Source of the DNA: an uncultured bacterium
Lineage (GTDB): Bacteria > Cyanobacteriota > Vampirovibrionia > Gastranaerophilales > Gastranaerophilaceae
Reading direction: 5' to 3'
Assembly: GCA_947169755.1 (NCBI GenBank)
Contig: CAMVQX010000007.1
Span: 1 to 25,224 of the forward strand
DNA length: 25,224 nt
Shown in pieces: positions 1 through 6,202 of this stretch. How positions within the stretch are numbered: the first letter of the stretch is position 1; every line of letters starts with the position of its first letter. The notes under the pieces were generated by a model. The model made no database searches, was not told the DNA's origin, and was given only the letters and a program-made list of their open reading frames with translations. The position numbers and the translations under genes were made by a program.

Positions 1-203
1 GAGTCATATTTAAGAGTAATGCTCAAAACTTTAAATTTACCAACTTCTTTTACCTCGTAGTCAGTAATATAACCTTCTTCTTTTAAAAGTTTTGCTAATT
101 GAACTTTTAATTTTGAAGACGGCATCTCGACTGTCGGGTGAGAAACCTGATTAGCGTTTCTGATTCTTGTTAGCATATCTGCTATAGGATCTGTCATTGA
201 CAT
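1..203 (-). CDS. rpsH: Small ribosomal subunit protein S8, N-terminal part (cut by window edge)
   Basis: The first 67 codons of S8 are present and the rest lies beyond position 1. The visible start, MSMTDPIADMLTRIRNAN, is the family's characteristic opening, and it continues with the conserved PSSKLK segment. S8 binds 16S rRNA in the central domain and in many bacteria also represses its own operon. ATG at 203 is preceded by AAGGAG at 216-211, which fixes the start. Unlike its upstream neighbours, the gene is separated from rpsN by a terminator-like hairpin and a foldable leader, so it may begin a separate transcription unit. It is the last gene of the cluster visible here. Confidence 0.95.
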   Translation of the reverse strand, partial: MSMTDPIADMLTRIRNANQVSHPTVEMPSSKLKVQLAKLLKEEGYITDYEVKEVGKFKVLSITLKYD

Positions 204-330
204 AAATTTTCTCCTTATCGGACTTGCCCCACAGTTATAGGGTAGTATCCTTATGTATTACACCGCTTGCCGAGTTAATTTTGCCTTATAAAAAGACGTA
301 CCTCGGTAGTCCGGAACTGTATGAAAATAA
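204..330 (-). promoter_or_regulatory. Candidate structured leader RNA upstream of rpsH
   Basis: On the minus strand this spacer holds several mutually compatible pairings. ACAGTT (320-315) can pair with AACTGT (236-231), and CGGACT (313-308) with AGTCCG (224-219). These two cross, which makes a pseudoknot. CCGAG (306-302) can pair with CTCGG (274-270), enclosing a GTCTT/AAGGC hairpin (297-293 with 287-283). A further small hairpin is possible around 265-241. The last strand ends next to the rpsH ribosome-binding site, as expected of a translational switch. I do not recognise it as a known riboswitch or ribosomal leader family. The pairings are seen; the function is inferred. Confidence 0.4.
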
Positions 331-346
331 TAAAATAAACACAAAA

Positions 347-377
347 AATATACAAGCAATTTGTTAAAATTTCGCAA
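347..377 (-). promoter_or_regulatory. Possible promoter for rpsH
   Basis: TTGCGA (377-372) and TATATT (352-347) are separated by 19 bp; TGTATA (354-349) gives 17 bp. This lies immediately after the rpsN-side terminator and would transcribe the foldable leader and rpsH. The match is weak and the region is AT-rich, so this is tentative. Confidence 0.3.
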
Positions 378-406
378 TAAAAAAGACCCTAAACGGTCTT
401 TTTTAT
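377..406. terminator. Intrinsic terminator-like hairpin between rpsN and rpsH
   Basis: A symmetrical hairpin has GACC/GGTC at its core (385-388 with 395-398), a CTAAAC loop, and six A:T pairs on each side ending in T6 on either strand. It therefore looks like a bidirectional Rho-independent terminator. Its place inside a ribosomal protein cluster implies that transcripts from rpsJ through rpsN end, or are attenuated, before rpsH. The GC core is short, so termination may be partial. Confidence 0.7.
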
Positions 407-458
407 ATACATTTTTAAGCACAAGTATCCCATTTGCCAAATTTATTAAGCAAATAAA

Positions 459-665
459 CTACCAGCTTGCTTTTGTAACGCCCGGCAACAAACCTTCGTG
501 AGCCATTTTTCTCAAACAGATTCTGCAAAGACCGAAATCTCTGTGATATCCGTGAGGTCTGCCGCATATTGAGCATCTGTTATGAAGTCTTACTGCAGGA
601 TATTTACCTGCTGCAACAAGTTGTTCACGTCTTTGTTCTTTGTTTATCATCGCTTTCTTAGCCAT
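459..665 (-). CDS. rpsN: Small ribosomal subunit protein S14, zinc-binding type
   Basis: A 68-residue S14 with two CxxC pairs (Cys31/34 and Cys47/50) that would bind one zinc ion, and the conserved ending GLLPGVTKASW. S14 joins the head of the 30S subunit late in assembly. Family members of the zinc type are usually 61 residues; the extra residues here lie in the N-terminal arm before the first CxxC. The start is set by AGGAGAA just upstream of ATG at 665. A spacer of 180 bp with extensive dyad symmetry separates it from rplE, and a terminator lies downstream. Confidence 0.97.
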   Translation of the reverse strand: MAKKAMINKEQRREQLVAAGKYPAVRLHNRCSICGRPHGYHRDFGLCRICLRKMAHEGLLPGVTKASW

Positions 666-731
666 GAATTTCTCCTTTTATATTTTTGTATTGTGTCATT
701 TGTGTTTTGTTTTTATGTTTTAGATTATTGA

Positions 732-831
732 CAACTCGAAACTTTTTATTCCATTTCATAAATTATTCTAATTTATTACACTACATAAAGTTTCTTGTTG
801 GGTCGTGCTAGGTTCGCTTCGCTCACACGAC
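732..831 (-). other. Structured spacer between rplE and rpsN
   Basis: The 180-bp spacer holds three nested or adjacent dyads. GTCGTG/CACGAC (802-807 with 826-831) encloses a GCGAAGCGAA segment. A long-range stem pairs CAAC..GAAACTTT (800-787, minus strand) with AAAGTTTC..GTTG (745-732), 12 of 14 positions matching. Inside it lies a perfect 8-bp hairpin at 758-776 with a 3-base loop. Together they would fold almost the whole spacer. It may guide mRNA processing or regulate rpsN; no protein-coding signal is seen. Confidence 0.5.
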
Positions 832-845
832 GCACCAGCCAAAAT

Positions 846-1406
846 CTACTTATTCATTCCTTTAAAAGGCATACCGAGCAATTTTAACAATTCTCTTGCT
901 TCGTCATCTGTTTCAGCAGTTGTGATAACAGATACATTCATACCTTTTACCAAATCAACTTCTTCATAAGTGATTTCAGGGAATAAAGCTTGTTCTTTCA
1001 AGCCTAATGTATAGTTACCACGACCATCAAAACTCTTTGGTGAAATACCTCTGAAGTCTCTGATTCTCGGAAGAACTACACAAATCAATTTTTGCAAGAA
1101 ATCATACATTCTTTCGCCGCGTAATGTAACCATAGCACCAACAGGCATACCTTCTCTTAATTTATAAGAAGCGATTGATTTTTTTGCCTTTGTTACTACA
1201 CATTTTTGACCGGCGATTTTTGTTAATTGCCCTTCGATTACTTCAGCAATCTTTGAGTTGTGAGAAGCTTCACCAACACCCATGTTCAAAACAATTTTAT
1301 GTAATTTTGGAACTTGGTTGATGTTTTTGTAACCGAATTTTTCTTTCAATGCAGGAATTACTTCTTCCTGATATTTTGCTTTTAAACTTTTAGTTTTTGT
1401 TGCCAT
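846..1406 (-). CDS. rplE: Large ribosomal subunit protein L5
   Basis: A 186-residue L5, full length for the family (about 180). Recognisable segments are VLNMGVGEA near residue 40, the ITKAKKSIASYKLREG stretch, PRIRDFRGI, and GRGNYTLGLKEQ. L5 binds 5S rRNA and forms part of the central protuberance of the 50S subunit. Its end is followed by the structured spacer described separately. Its start is 31 bp after the rplX stop, with AAGGAAAT upstream of ATG at 1406. Confidence 0.98.
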   Translation of the reverse strand: MATKTKSLKAKYQEEVIPALKEKFGYKNINQVPKLHKIVLNMGVGEASHNSKIAEVIEGQLTKIAGQKCVVTKAKKSIASYKLREGMPVGAMVTLRGERMYDFLQKLICVVLPRIRDFRGISPKSFDGRGNYTLGLKEQALFPEITYEEVDLVKGMNVSVITTAETDDEARELLKLLGMPFKGMNK

Positions 1407-1437
1407 TTTCTCATTTCCTTAAATCTGCGATACAAAA

Positions 1438-1779
1438 TTATAATTTTGCATCTAATTGTTCACCACATTTTTTACAAACACGAACTTTTTTACCATCAAT
1501 AACTGCGTGTTTGATCCTTGTCGGTTTGTTGCAAGCAGGGCAAATAACCATTACATTTGAAGCATCAACAGGAGCTTCCATCTTGATTAATCCACCTTGA
1601 ATGCCAGCCATTGGTTGAGGTTTTTGTGCTTTTGTAACCATATTCAAACCTTCTACCAATACAGTACCGTCAGAAGCATTAATCTTCTTTATGTTACCGT
1701 CTTTTCCTTTATCTTTACCTGCAATAATCATAACTCTATCTGAGTTCTTGACGTGCAAGCTTTTCTTTTTGTCTGCCAT
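1438..1779 (-). CDS. rplX: Large ribosomal subunit protein L24 with C-terminal zinc ribbon
   Basis: L24 initiates 50S assembly by binding the 5' end of 23S rRNA. The KOW segment (VMIIAGKDKGKDGNI) is near residues 16-30. Cys80/83 and Cys102/105 form a CxxC-CxxC ribbon that many bacterial L24 proteins share. I prefer ATG at 1779 (113 residues, MADKKKS), because GGAG at 1792-1789 sits at a proper distance. An in-frame ATG at 1794 overlaps that ribosome-binding site and would add five residues. A stable hairpin stands directly upstream, so translation of this gene may be regulated. Confidence 0.95.
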   Translation of the reverse strand: MADKKKSLHVKNSDRVMIIAGKDKGKDGNIKKINASDGTVLVEGLNMVTKAQKPQPMAGIQGGLIKMEAPVDASNVMVICPACNKPTRIKHAVIDGKKVRVCKKCGEQLDAKL

Positions 1780-1799
1780 TTTTGTTTTCTCCATTTTTT

Positions 1800-1828
1800 A
1801 TACGGAACCGATATGGTTATCGGGCGTA
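1800..1828 (-). promoter_or_regulatory. Stem-loop just upstream of the rplX ribosome-binding site
   Basis: On the minus strand ATACG pairs with CGTAT on the outside and CCGATA with TATCGG inside, around an ACCA loop and a small asymmetric internal loop. It ends about eight bases before the GGAG of rplX. A hairpin with an internal loop at this place is typical of ribosomal-protein autogenous control sites. No conserved family is recognised. Confidence 0.45.
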
Positions 1829-1875
1829 TGATGTGTGATTTATTTTTTAGATTCTTTCGTCCTTAGACTTTGGAT

Positions 1876-2099
1876 TGTCTTGGATTTGCTCCAAGCTCAC
1901 AGAATTTCGTTTTCGCCACTTCGTGCCTGTCAACTCAATCTGTTCGCTATCCGGATTTCACTTCATTTCATCCGTTCGCAAATCCGCTGTCTTGGATTTG
2001 CTCCAAGCTCACAGAATTTCGTTTTCGCCACTTCGTGCCTGTCAACTCAATCTGTTCGCTATCCGGATTTCACTTCATTTCATCCGTTCGCAAATCCGC
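1876..2099. repeat. Perfect tandem duplication of a 112-bp unit in the rplN-rplX spacer
   Basis: Unit 1 (1876-1987) and unit 2 (1988-2099) are identical at every base. Each contains a perfect 6-bp hairpin, CTTGGA/TCCAAG (1879-1895 and 1991-2007), and further short dyads around GGATTT/AAATCC. The array abuts rplN directly, so the last two bases of the rplN TAG codon fall within or at the edge of the repeat period. All frames are largely open across it but no credible protein results. Wording such as GCGAAC and ACGAAGTGG resembles dispersed intergenic repeats rather than ribosomal leader DNA. Perfect identity implies recent duplication or gene conversion. Confidence 0.95.
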
Positions 2100-2467
2100 T
2101 AAATTACTTCCGGAGCCAAAGAGATAATTTTCATATAACCTTTGTCTCTGAGTTCACGAGCAACCGGTCCGAATACACGAGTTCCGCGCGGGTTGCCGTC
2201 TTTGTTTATAATAACTGCTGCATTTTCATCAAATCTGATAACTGATCCGTCTGCACGTTTGATATCAGCTTTTGTTCTTACAACAACAGCTCTTACAACT
2301 TCTGACTTCTTAACAGGCATATTCGGGTTGGCATCTTTTACTGCCGCAACGATTTCATCGCCTACTGCAGCAAATTTTTTATTTGAGCTACCCATAACAC
2401 GAATACACAAAAGTTCTTTTGCACCTGTGTTATCTGCCACTTCTAATCTTGTTTCTTGTTGTATCAT
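2099..2467 (-). CDS. rplN: Large ribosomal subunit protein L14
   Basis: A 122-residue L14, exactly the family's usual length. It opens MIQQETRLEVADNTGAKEL and ends MKIISLAPEVI, both diagnostic. L14 lies at the 30S-50S interface and contacts L19 and 23S rRNA; it is also the docking site of ribosome silencing factor RsfS. AAGGAACAG precedes ATG at 2467. The TAG stop codon lies at the boundary of the 112-bp tandem repeat, so the original stop region may have been replaced when the repeat arrived. Confidence 0.98.
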   Translation of the reverse strand: MIQQETRLEVADNTGAKELLCIRVMGSSNKKFAAVGDEIVAAVKDANPNMPVKKSEVVRAVVVRTKADIKRADGSVIRFDENAAVIINKDGNPRGTRVFGPVARELRDKGYMKIISLAPEVI

Positions 2468-2477
2468 TTTTCTGTTC

Positions 2478-2580
2478 CTTATTCTTTCGAAATATAATTT
2501 CGACCTGTTTTTGACAGCGCATTATAACTAATGATGTCACCATTCCCGAAAACAACTTCGGTACTATCTTGCTTTTTCAA
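2478..2580 (-). other. Hairpin-rich spacer between rpsQ and rplN
   Basis: The 96-bp spacer contains a perfect TCGAAAT/ATTTCGA hairpin near 2487-2503, a compound CATTA/TAATG hairpin closed by GACA/TGTC near 2511-2537, and a CCGAA/TTCGG hairpin near 2547-2562. Stacked hairpins in so short a spacer suggest RNA processing or translational coupling control. No motif of a known element is seen. Confidence 0.4.
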
Positions 2581-2809
2581 CTACTTCTTTCAAAGTCCAG
2601 CGTTTGCCACCTGAAATTGGTCTTGATTCAACGATTCTTACTGTATCGCCTTCATTGCAAACATTGCCTTCGTCATGAGCTTTGTAGTTTTTATTAGATT
2701 CCATAATCTTTTTGTATTTTGGATGTGGTTCGTAATCTGCAACTTTTACAACAATTGTTTTGTCCATTTTATTACTAACTACTACACCTTGTTTTTCTTT
2801 TTTTGGCAT
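2564..2809 (-). CDS. rpsQ: Small ribosomal subunit protein S17
   Basis: An 81-residue S17 with the conserved VVSNKMDKTIVVKV opening, HPKYKKI in the middle and VRIVESRPISGGKRW near the end. S17 is an early-binding protein of the 30S subunit that contacts 16S rRNA helices 7 and 11. AAGGAG precedes ATG at 2809. The gene follows rpmC after 28 bp and is co-directional, as in the canonical spc order. Downstream comes a 96-bp spacer with several hairpins. Confidence 0.97.
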   Translation of the reverse strand: MPKKEKQGVVVSNKMDKTIVVKVADYEPHPKYKKIMESNKNYKAHDEGNVCNEGDTVRIVESRPISGGKRWTLKEVVEKAR

Positions 2810-2837
2810 TTTTTTCTCCTTGATTGCCTTATGAAGC

Positions 2838-3029
2838 CTAAGCTTCTGCTTTCTGCTTAATTACAGTCTTTGCCTGAGCTATAAGTTTTTTTGTTTTAGA
2901 AATCAACGCTGTGTTTTCTAATTTGTGAGTTGAAAGTTGAAGTTTGTAATTGAACAAGTCTTTCTTCCAATCAACAATTGCACTTTTTAACTCGTCTACT
3001 GTTTTTTCGCGCATTTCTTCTAATTTCAT
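2838..3029 (-). CDS. rpmC: Large ribosomal subunit protein L29
   Basis: A 63-residue, almost wholly helical L29. MKLEEMREKTVDELKSAI and the LFNYKLQLSTHKLEN segment match the family pattern. L29 sits beside the polypeptide exit tunnel of the 50S subunit, where trigger factor and SRP dock through neighbouring L23. It lies between rplP and rpsQ in the expected order with short spacers (20 and 28 bp), consistent with one polycistronic message. Confidence 0.96.
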   Translation of the reverse strand: MKLEEMREKTVDELKSAIVDWKKDLFNYKLQLSTHKLENTALISKTKKLIAQAKTVIKQKAEA

Positions 3030-3049
3030 CTTTAAGTTTCCTTATTTAT

Positions 3050-3469
3050 CTAAGCTTCCAGTTTAGATTTTTCTACTACTTTTACTTTAATAGGCAGTTT
3101 TTGAGCAGCTAATTCTAACGCATGAACTGCGACACTTCTGTCGAAATAGTCCAATTCAAAAAGAATTCTGTTCGGTTTAACAACTGCTACCCAGTATTCC
3201 AAGTTACCTTTACCTGAACCCATACGAGTTTCAGCAGGTTTTGCAGTAATCGGTTTATCCGGGAATATTTTAATCCAAACGTTACCGCCACGTTTGATTT
3301 CACGAGTCATTGCACGACGTGCAGCCTCGATTTGTCTGCTGGTAATCCAGCCGGGCTCTAATGCTTGAAGTGCATATCCGCCAAATTCTAATTTAGTTCC
3401 TCTGGTTTCAGTGCCTTTCATTCTGCCCTTCATCATTTTGCGGTATTTTGTTTTTTTAGGCTGTAACAT
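3050..3469 (-). CDS. rplP: Large ribosomal subunit protein L16
   Basis: A 139-residue L16 of normal length. MLQPKKTKYRKMMKGRMKG, the GYALQALEPGWITSRQIEAARRAM stretch and RMGSGKGNLEYWVAVV are diagnostic. L16 organises the A-site region and is needed for peptidyl transferase architecture. It follows rpsC after 15 bp and precedes rpmC by 20 bp. Arg residues of the RMGSGKG loop, which approaches the tRNA acceptor arm in known structures, are retained. Confidence 0.98.
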   Translation of the reverse strand: MLQPKKTKYRKMMKGRMKGTETRGTKLEFGGYALQALEPGWITSRQIEAARRAMTREIKRGGNVWIKIFPDKPITAKPAETRMGSGKGNLEYWVAVVKPNRILFELDYFDRSVAVHALELAAQKLPIKVKVVEKSKLEA

Positions 3470-3484
3470 TTTATTTTACTCCTG

Positions 3485-4216
3485 TTAATTTTCAGTTTCT
3501 ACTGCTCTGCGTCTTGGGCGTCTTGCACCTTTATTATCAGAGACTTCTTTTCCGTTTTTAGCTTTGATGTTTTGATCAGCTTTTTCACCGGGCATCAAGT
3601 CGCCTTTGAAAATCCAAACCTTAACACCAATTTTACCCATTATAGTATCTGCTTCTGTAAAACCATAGTCAACATCAGCTCTAAGAGTTTGAAGAGGTAT
3701 TCTGCCTTCTTTTGCCCATTCTGAACGAGCAATTTCAGCACCACCCAAACGTCCTGACACCATAACTTTTATACCTTGAGCACCTGCTCTCATTGTACGC
3801 TGCATAGCTTGTTTCATTGCACGACGGAATGCGATACGTTTTTCAAGTTGTTGAGCAATAGACTCTGCAACCAACTGAGCATCAGCATCTATTCTTGCAA
3901 CTTCTACAACGTTGATAACTACAGGTTTACCGATATGTTTTGAAACAGCTTGTTTCAATTCTTCAATACCTTGACCGCCACGGCCAACAACAATACCCGG
4001 TTTAGCTGTTACAACAGTAACTGTAGTATTTTGAGCCTTTCTGGCAATCAAAATCTTTGATATACCTGCAGTGTAAAGTTTTTTCTTAATAAATTTTCTG
4101 ATTTTTGCATCTTCTGCAACGAATGCGCCATAATCTTTAACCTTAGCAAACCATGTGCTTACCCAAGGTTGAATTATACCGATTCTAAATCCTTTTGGAT
4201 GTGTTTTTTGTCCCAT
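3485..4216 (-). CDS. rpsC: Small ribosomal subunit protein S3
   Basis: A 243-residue S3. It opens MGQKTHPKGFRIGI and carries the KH motif VVGRGGQGIEELK near residues 76-88, followed by the C-terminal domain (GRLGGAEIARSEW, GKIGVKVWIFKGD). S3 lies at the mRNA entry channel and contributes to helicase activity. It is about 25 residues longer than the E. coli form, the surplus being a basic, disordered tail ending RRPRRRAVETEN; such tails are common in S3. AAAAGGTAAT precedes ATG at 4216. Confidence 0.98.
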   Translation of the reverse strand: MGQKTHPKGFRIGIIQPWVSTWFAKVKDYGAFVAEDAKIRKFIKKKLYTAGISKILIARKAQNTTVTVVTAKPGIVVGRGGQGIEELKQAVSKHIGKPVVINVVEVARIDADAQLVAESIAQQLEKRIAFRRAMKQAMQRTMRAGAQGIKVMVSGRLGGAEIARSEWAKEGRIPLQTLRADVDYGFTEADTIMGKIGVKVWIFKGDLMPGEKADQNIKAKNGKEVSDNKGARRPRRRAVETEN

Positions 4217-4240
4217 TTTTATTACCTTTTGTTATTACTA

Positions 4241-4576
4241 CTACTTGTTATCACTAACTTTTAATGTAAGGTGAGAAGTGCGTTTTAGTCTTTTATACAT
4301 ACGACCTTGCGCTCTTGCTCTTGCTCTTTTATATGTAACGCTTTCGTCTGCAAAGATTTCAGAAATCTTCAAAGATTCTGCACCTACACCATATTTTTCT
4401 TGCGCATTTGCAACTGCAGCCTTCAGATTCTTTTCAACCACTCTTGCTGCAAAATAAGGCATAAAACGTAACATATCTTGAGCTGCAACGACAGATTTAC
4501 CTCTAACTTCGTTAATTACTCTGCGAAGTTTTCTGGCTGTCATTTTAATATCTGTTTGTCTTGATTTAGCTTCCAT
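4241..4576 (-). CDS. rplV: Large ribosomal subunit protein L22
   Basis: L22 lines the polypeptide exit tunnel, and its extended hairpin is the target of macrolide-resistance changes. The protein reads MEAKSRQTDIKMTARKLRRV and ends in the RARARAQGRMYKRLKRTSHLTLKV hairpin and C-terminus. I set the start at ATG 4576 (111 residues), because TAAGGA lies 8 to 9 bases upstream and this matches family length. An in-frame ATG at 4615 would add 13 basic residues overlapping the rpsS-rplV junction and has no ribosome-binding site. Confidence 0.96.
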   Translation of the reverse strand: MEAKSRQTDIKMTARKLRRVINEVRGKSVVAAQDMLRFMPYFAARVVEKNLKAAVANAQEKYGVGAESLKISEIFADESVTYKRARARAQGRMYKRLKRTSHLTLKVSDNK

Positions 4577-4620
4577 TGTTTTTTTCCTTATGTTTTGTTG
4601 TTTTCTTCTAAGCAATTAGC

Positions 4621-4902
4621 TTATTTTCTTTTTGCAGTCTTATCAGAACCTGCGTGACCTTTGAATAGTCTTGTCGGTGCAAATTCACCGAGTTTGTGTC
4701 CAATCATTTGTTCTGTAACATATACGGGAACGTGAGTTTTTCCGTTATGAACAGCGATTGTATGACCTAACATGTCAGGTACAATCATAGATGCTCTAGA
4801 CCAAGTTTTTACAACTTTCTTTTCTGAATTTGCATTCATTTTTGCAATTTTGCTTTGTAGAGCTTCTTCTACATATGGACCTTTTTTTAATGAACGTGCC
4901 AT
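4621..4902 (-). CDS. rpsS: Small ribosomal subunit protein S19
   Basis: A 93-residue S19 of typical length. MARSLKKGPYVEEAL, the TWSRASMIVPDMLGHTIAVHNG stretch and GHKLGEFAPTRLFKGH are diagnostic. S19 forms a complex with S13 in the head of the 30S subunit and contacts the A-site tRNA and intersubunit bridge B1a. AAAGGTAATC precedes ATG at 4902. The rplV start codon lies 44 bp downstream. Confidence 0.98.
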   Translation of the reverse strand: MARSLKKGPYVEEALQSKIAKMNANSEKKVVKTWSRASMIVPDMLGHTIAVHNGKTHVPVYVTEQMIGHKLGEFAPTRLFKGHAGSDKTAKRK

Positions 4903-4967
4903 TTGATTACCTTTCTTATTTTATTTTGGTAGTTTTATTTTCTTGTGTTTTGAATTATTGTAAAATT

Positions 4968-5795
4968 TTATTTTTTACGTCTTCTAACAATCAATTTATC
5001 AGAAGCTTTACCGAGTTTACGTGTCTTATAACCAAGAGCCGGTTTACCCCAAGGAGTTTTCGGATGTCCGCCGGGACCTGTTTTACCTTCACCACCACCG
5101 TGAGGGTGATCGCAAGGGTTCATTGTAACACCACGTACTGTCGGTCTGATACCCATATAACGTTTTCTTCCTGCTTTACCAATTGATAAGTTTTTGAATT
5201 CTGCGTTACCCAAAGTACCGATTGTAGCCATACATTCTTTTCTTACCATTCTCATTTCTGATGATGGAAGTTTAATGGTTACATAGTTGCCTTCTTTAGC
5301 CATAACTTGTGCAGCGTTTCCTGCTGATCTTACCATTTTACCGCCTCTGCCGGGGATAAGTTCAATGTTATGAACAATTGTACCTAAAGGTATCAATTCT
5401 AGAGGAAGAGCATTACCTGTTTGAACAGGTGCTTCCGGACCGCTGACGATAACATCGCCAACATTCAAACCTTCCGGTGTCAAAATATATCTTTTTTCAC
5501 CGTCAGCATAATTTACTAAAGAAATTCTAACGTTTCTGTTCGGATCGTATTCGATAGTTTTTACAGTTGCCGGTACGCCGAATTTTTCACGTTTGAAATC
5601 TATAATACGGTAGGTTCTTTTTACACCGCCGCCTTTATGACGACATGTAATTCTACCTGTGTTGTTTCTTCCTGCTGTTTTTTTCAATGATTTTAACAAT
5701 GATTTTTCAGGAGTTGTGCAAGTGACTTCTTGATAATCACTTTTTGTCATTCCCCTTTGTCCTGGAGATGTAGGGTTTATTTTTCTAATTGCCAT
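4968..5795 (-). CDS. rplB: Large ribosomal subunit protein L2
   Basis: A 275-residue L2, standard length. It opens MAIRKINPTSPGQRGMT and contains the oligonucleotide-binding fold (HKGGGVKRTYRIIDFKR), the SH3-like domain (LIPGRGGKMVRSAGN) and the conserved NPCDHPHGGGEG near residues 228-239, whose histidine is important for peptidyl transferase. L2 joins the subunits and binds domain IV of 23S rRNA. AAAGGAGAAAT sits upstream of ATG at 5795. The preceding 98-bp spacer carries two hairpins. Confidence 0.98.
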   Translation of the reverse strand: MAIRKINPTSPGQRGMTKSDYQEVTCTTPEKSLLKSLKKTAGRNNTGRITCRHKGGGVKRTYRIIDFKREKFGVPATVKTIEYDPNRNVRISLVNYADGEKRYILTPEGLNVGDVIVSGPEAPVQTGNALPLELIPLGTIVHNIELIPGRGGKMVRSAGNAAQVMAKEGNYVTIKLPSSEMRMVRKECMATIGTLGNAEFKNLSIGKAGRKRYMGIRPTVRGVTMNPCDHPHGGGEGKTGPGGHPKTPWGKPALGYKTRKLGKASDKLIVRRRKK

Positions 5796-5855
5796 TTTTA
5801 TTTCTCCTTTTGGCTTTGTACTACTTTCGGGACTTATGCCAAACGCCCCGCTTTT

Positions 5856-5904
5856 TAGTTGAATAATTTATATTCAACTATTAACTATTGGCGCTATGCA
5901 CCAA
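5856..5904 (-). other. Two hairpins in the rplW-rplB spacer, one over the rplW stop
   Basis: TAGTTGAATA and TATTCAACTA (5856-5865 with 5871-5880) form a perfect 10-bp stem with a 5-base loop. Beside it, TTGGcGC/GCaCCAA (5888-5904) folds over the rplW stop codon. Neither is followed by a T-tract on the minus strand, so they are not obvious terminators. They could act as processing or 3'-end stabilising hairpins between L23 and L2. Confidence 0.5.
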
Positions 5905-6202
5905 TAAGTTCTTCAATCGGATCGCCTTCGATTGTTACGATAGCTTTCTTTGAGCTATCAGTTCTTCCGAATTTATATCCCATTCTCTTTGCATGAGAAG
6001 GCATATAAACTGTTCTTACTTTTTTAACTTTTCTTCCTGGAAAAGCTAATTCTACAGCTTGAGCAATTTCAATTTTTGTTGCATCTTGTACAACTTCAAA
6101 AGTATATTGACCAAGTGTTGTCGCACCTACTGATTTTTCAGTAATTAGAGGTTTCTTAATTACATCATATAATTTTTCTGTGTTTGTTCTTGCTTTACTC
6201 AT
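5894..6202 (-). CDS. rplW: Large ribosomal subunit protein L23
   Basis: A 102-residue L23. VIKKPLITEKSVGA near residue 15 and the FPGRKVKKVRTVYMPSHAKRMG segment match the family. L23 surrounds the tunnel exit and is the docking site for trigger factor, SRP and the Sec translocon. Its ATG overlaps the rplD stop codon (TAATG), so translation is coupled to L4. Its own stop codon lies inside a small hairpin. Confidence 0.97.
   Translation of the reverse strand: MSKARTNTEKLYDVIKKPLITEKSVGATTLGQYTFEVVQDATKIEIAQAVELAFPGRKVKKVRTVYMPSHAKRMGYKFGRTDSSKKAIVTIEGDPIEELIGA

Noticed and set aside
204..330. tRNA or known riboswitch upstream of rpsH
   Set aside because: No T-loop, anticodon arm or CCA-type acceptor is present, and none of the riboswitch cores that I know matches.
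258..440. 60-residue open frame on the minus strand between rpsN and rpsH
   Set aside because: It spans the terminator hairpin and the foldable leader, has no ribosome-binding site, and its composition is not protein-like.
1876..2099. CRISPR array
   Set aside because: The two units are directly adjacent and identical with no spacers between them.
1835..2245. Several plus-strand open frames across the 112-bp repeats
   Set aside because: They repeat the same peptide in different frames, run antisense into rplN and have no start signals. They result from the repeat lacking stop codons.
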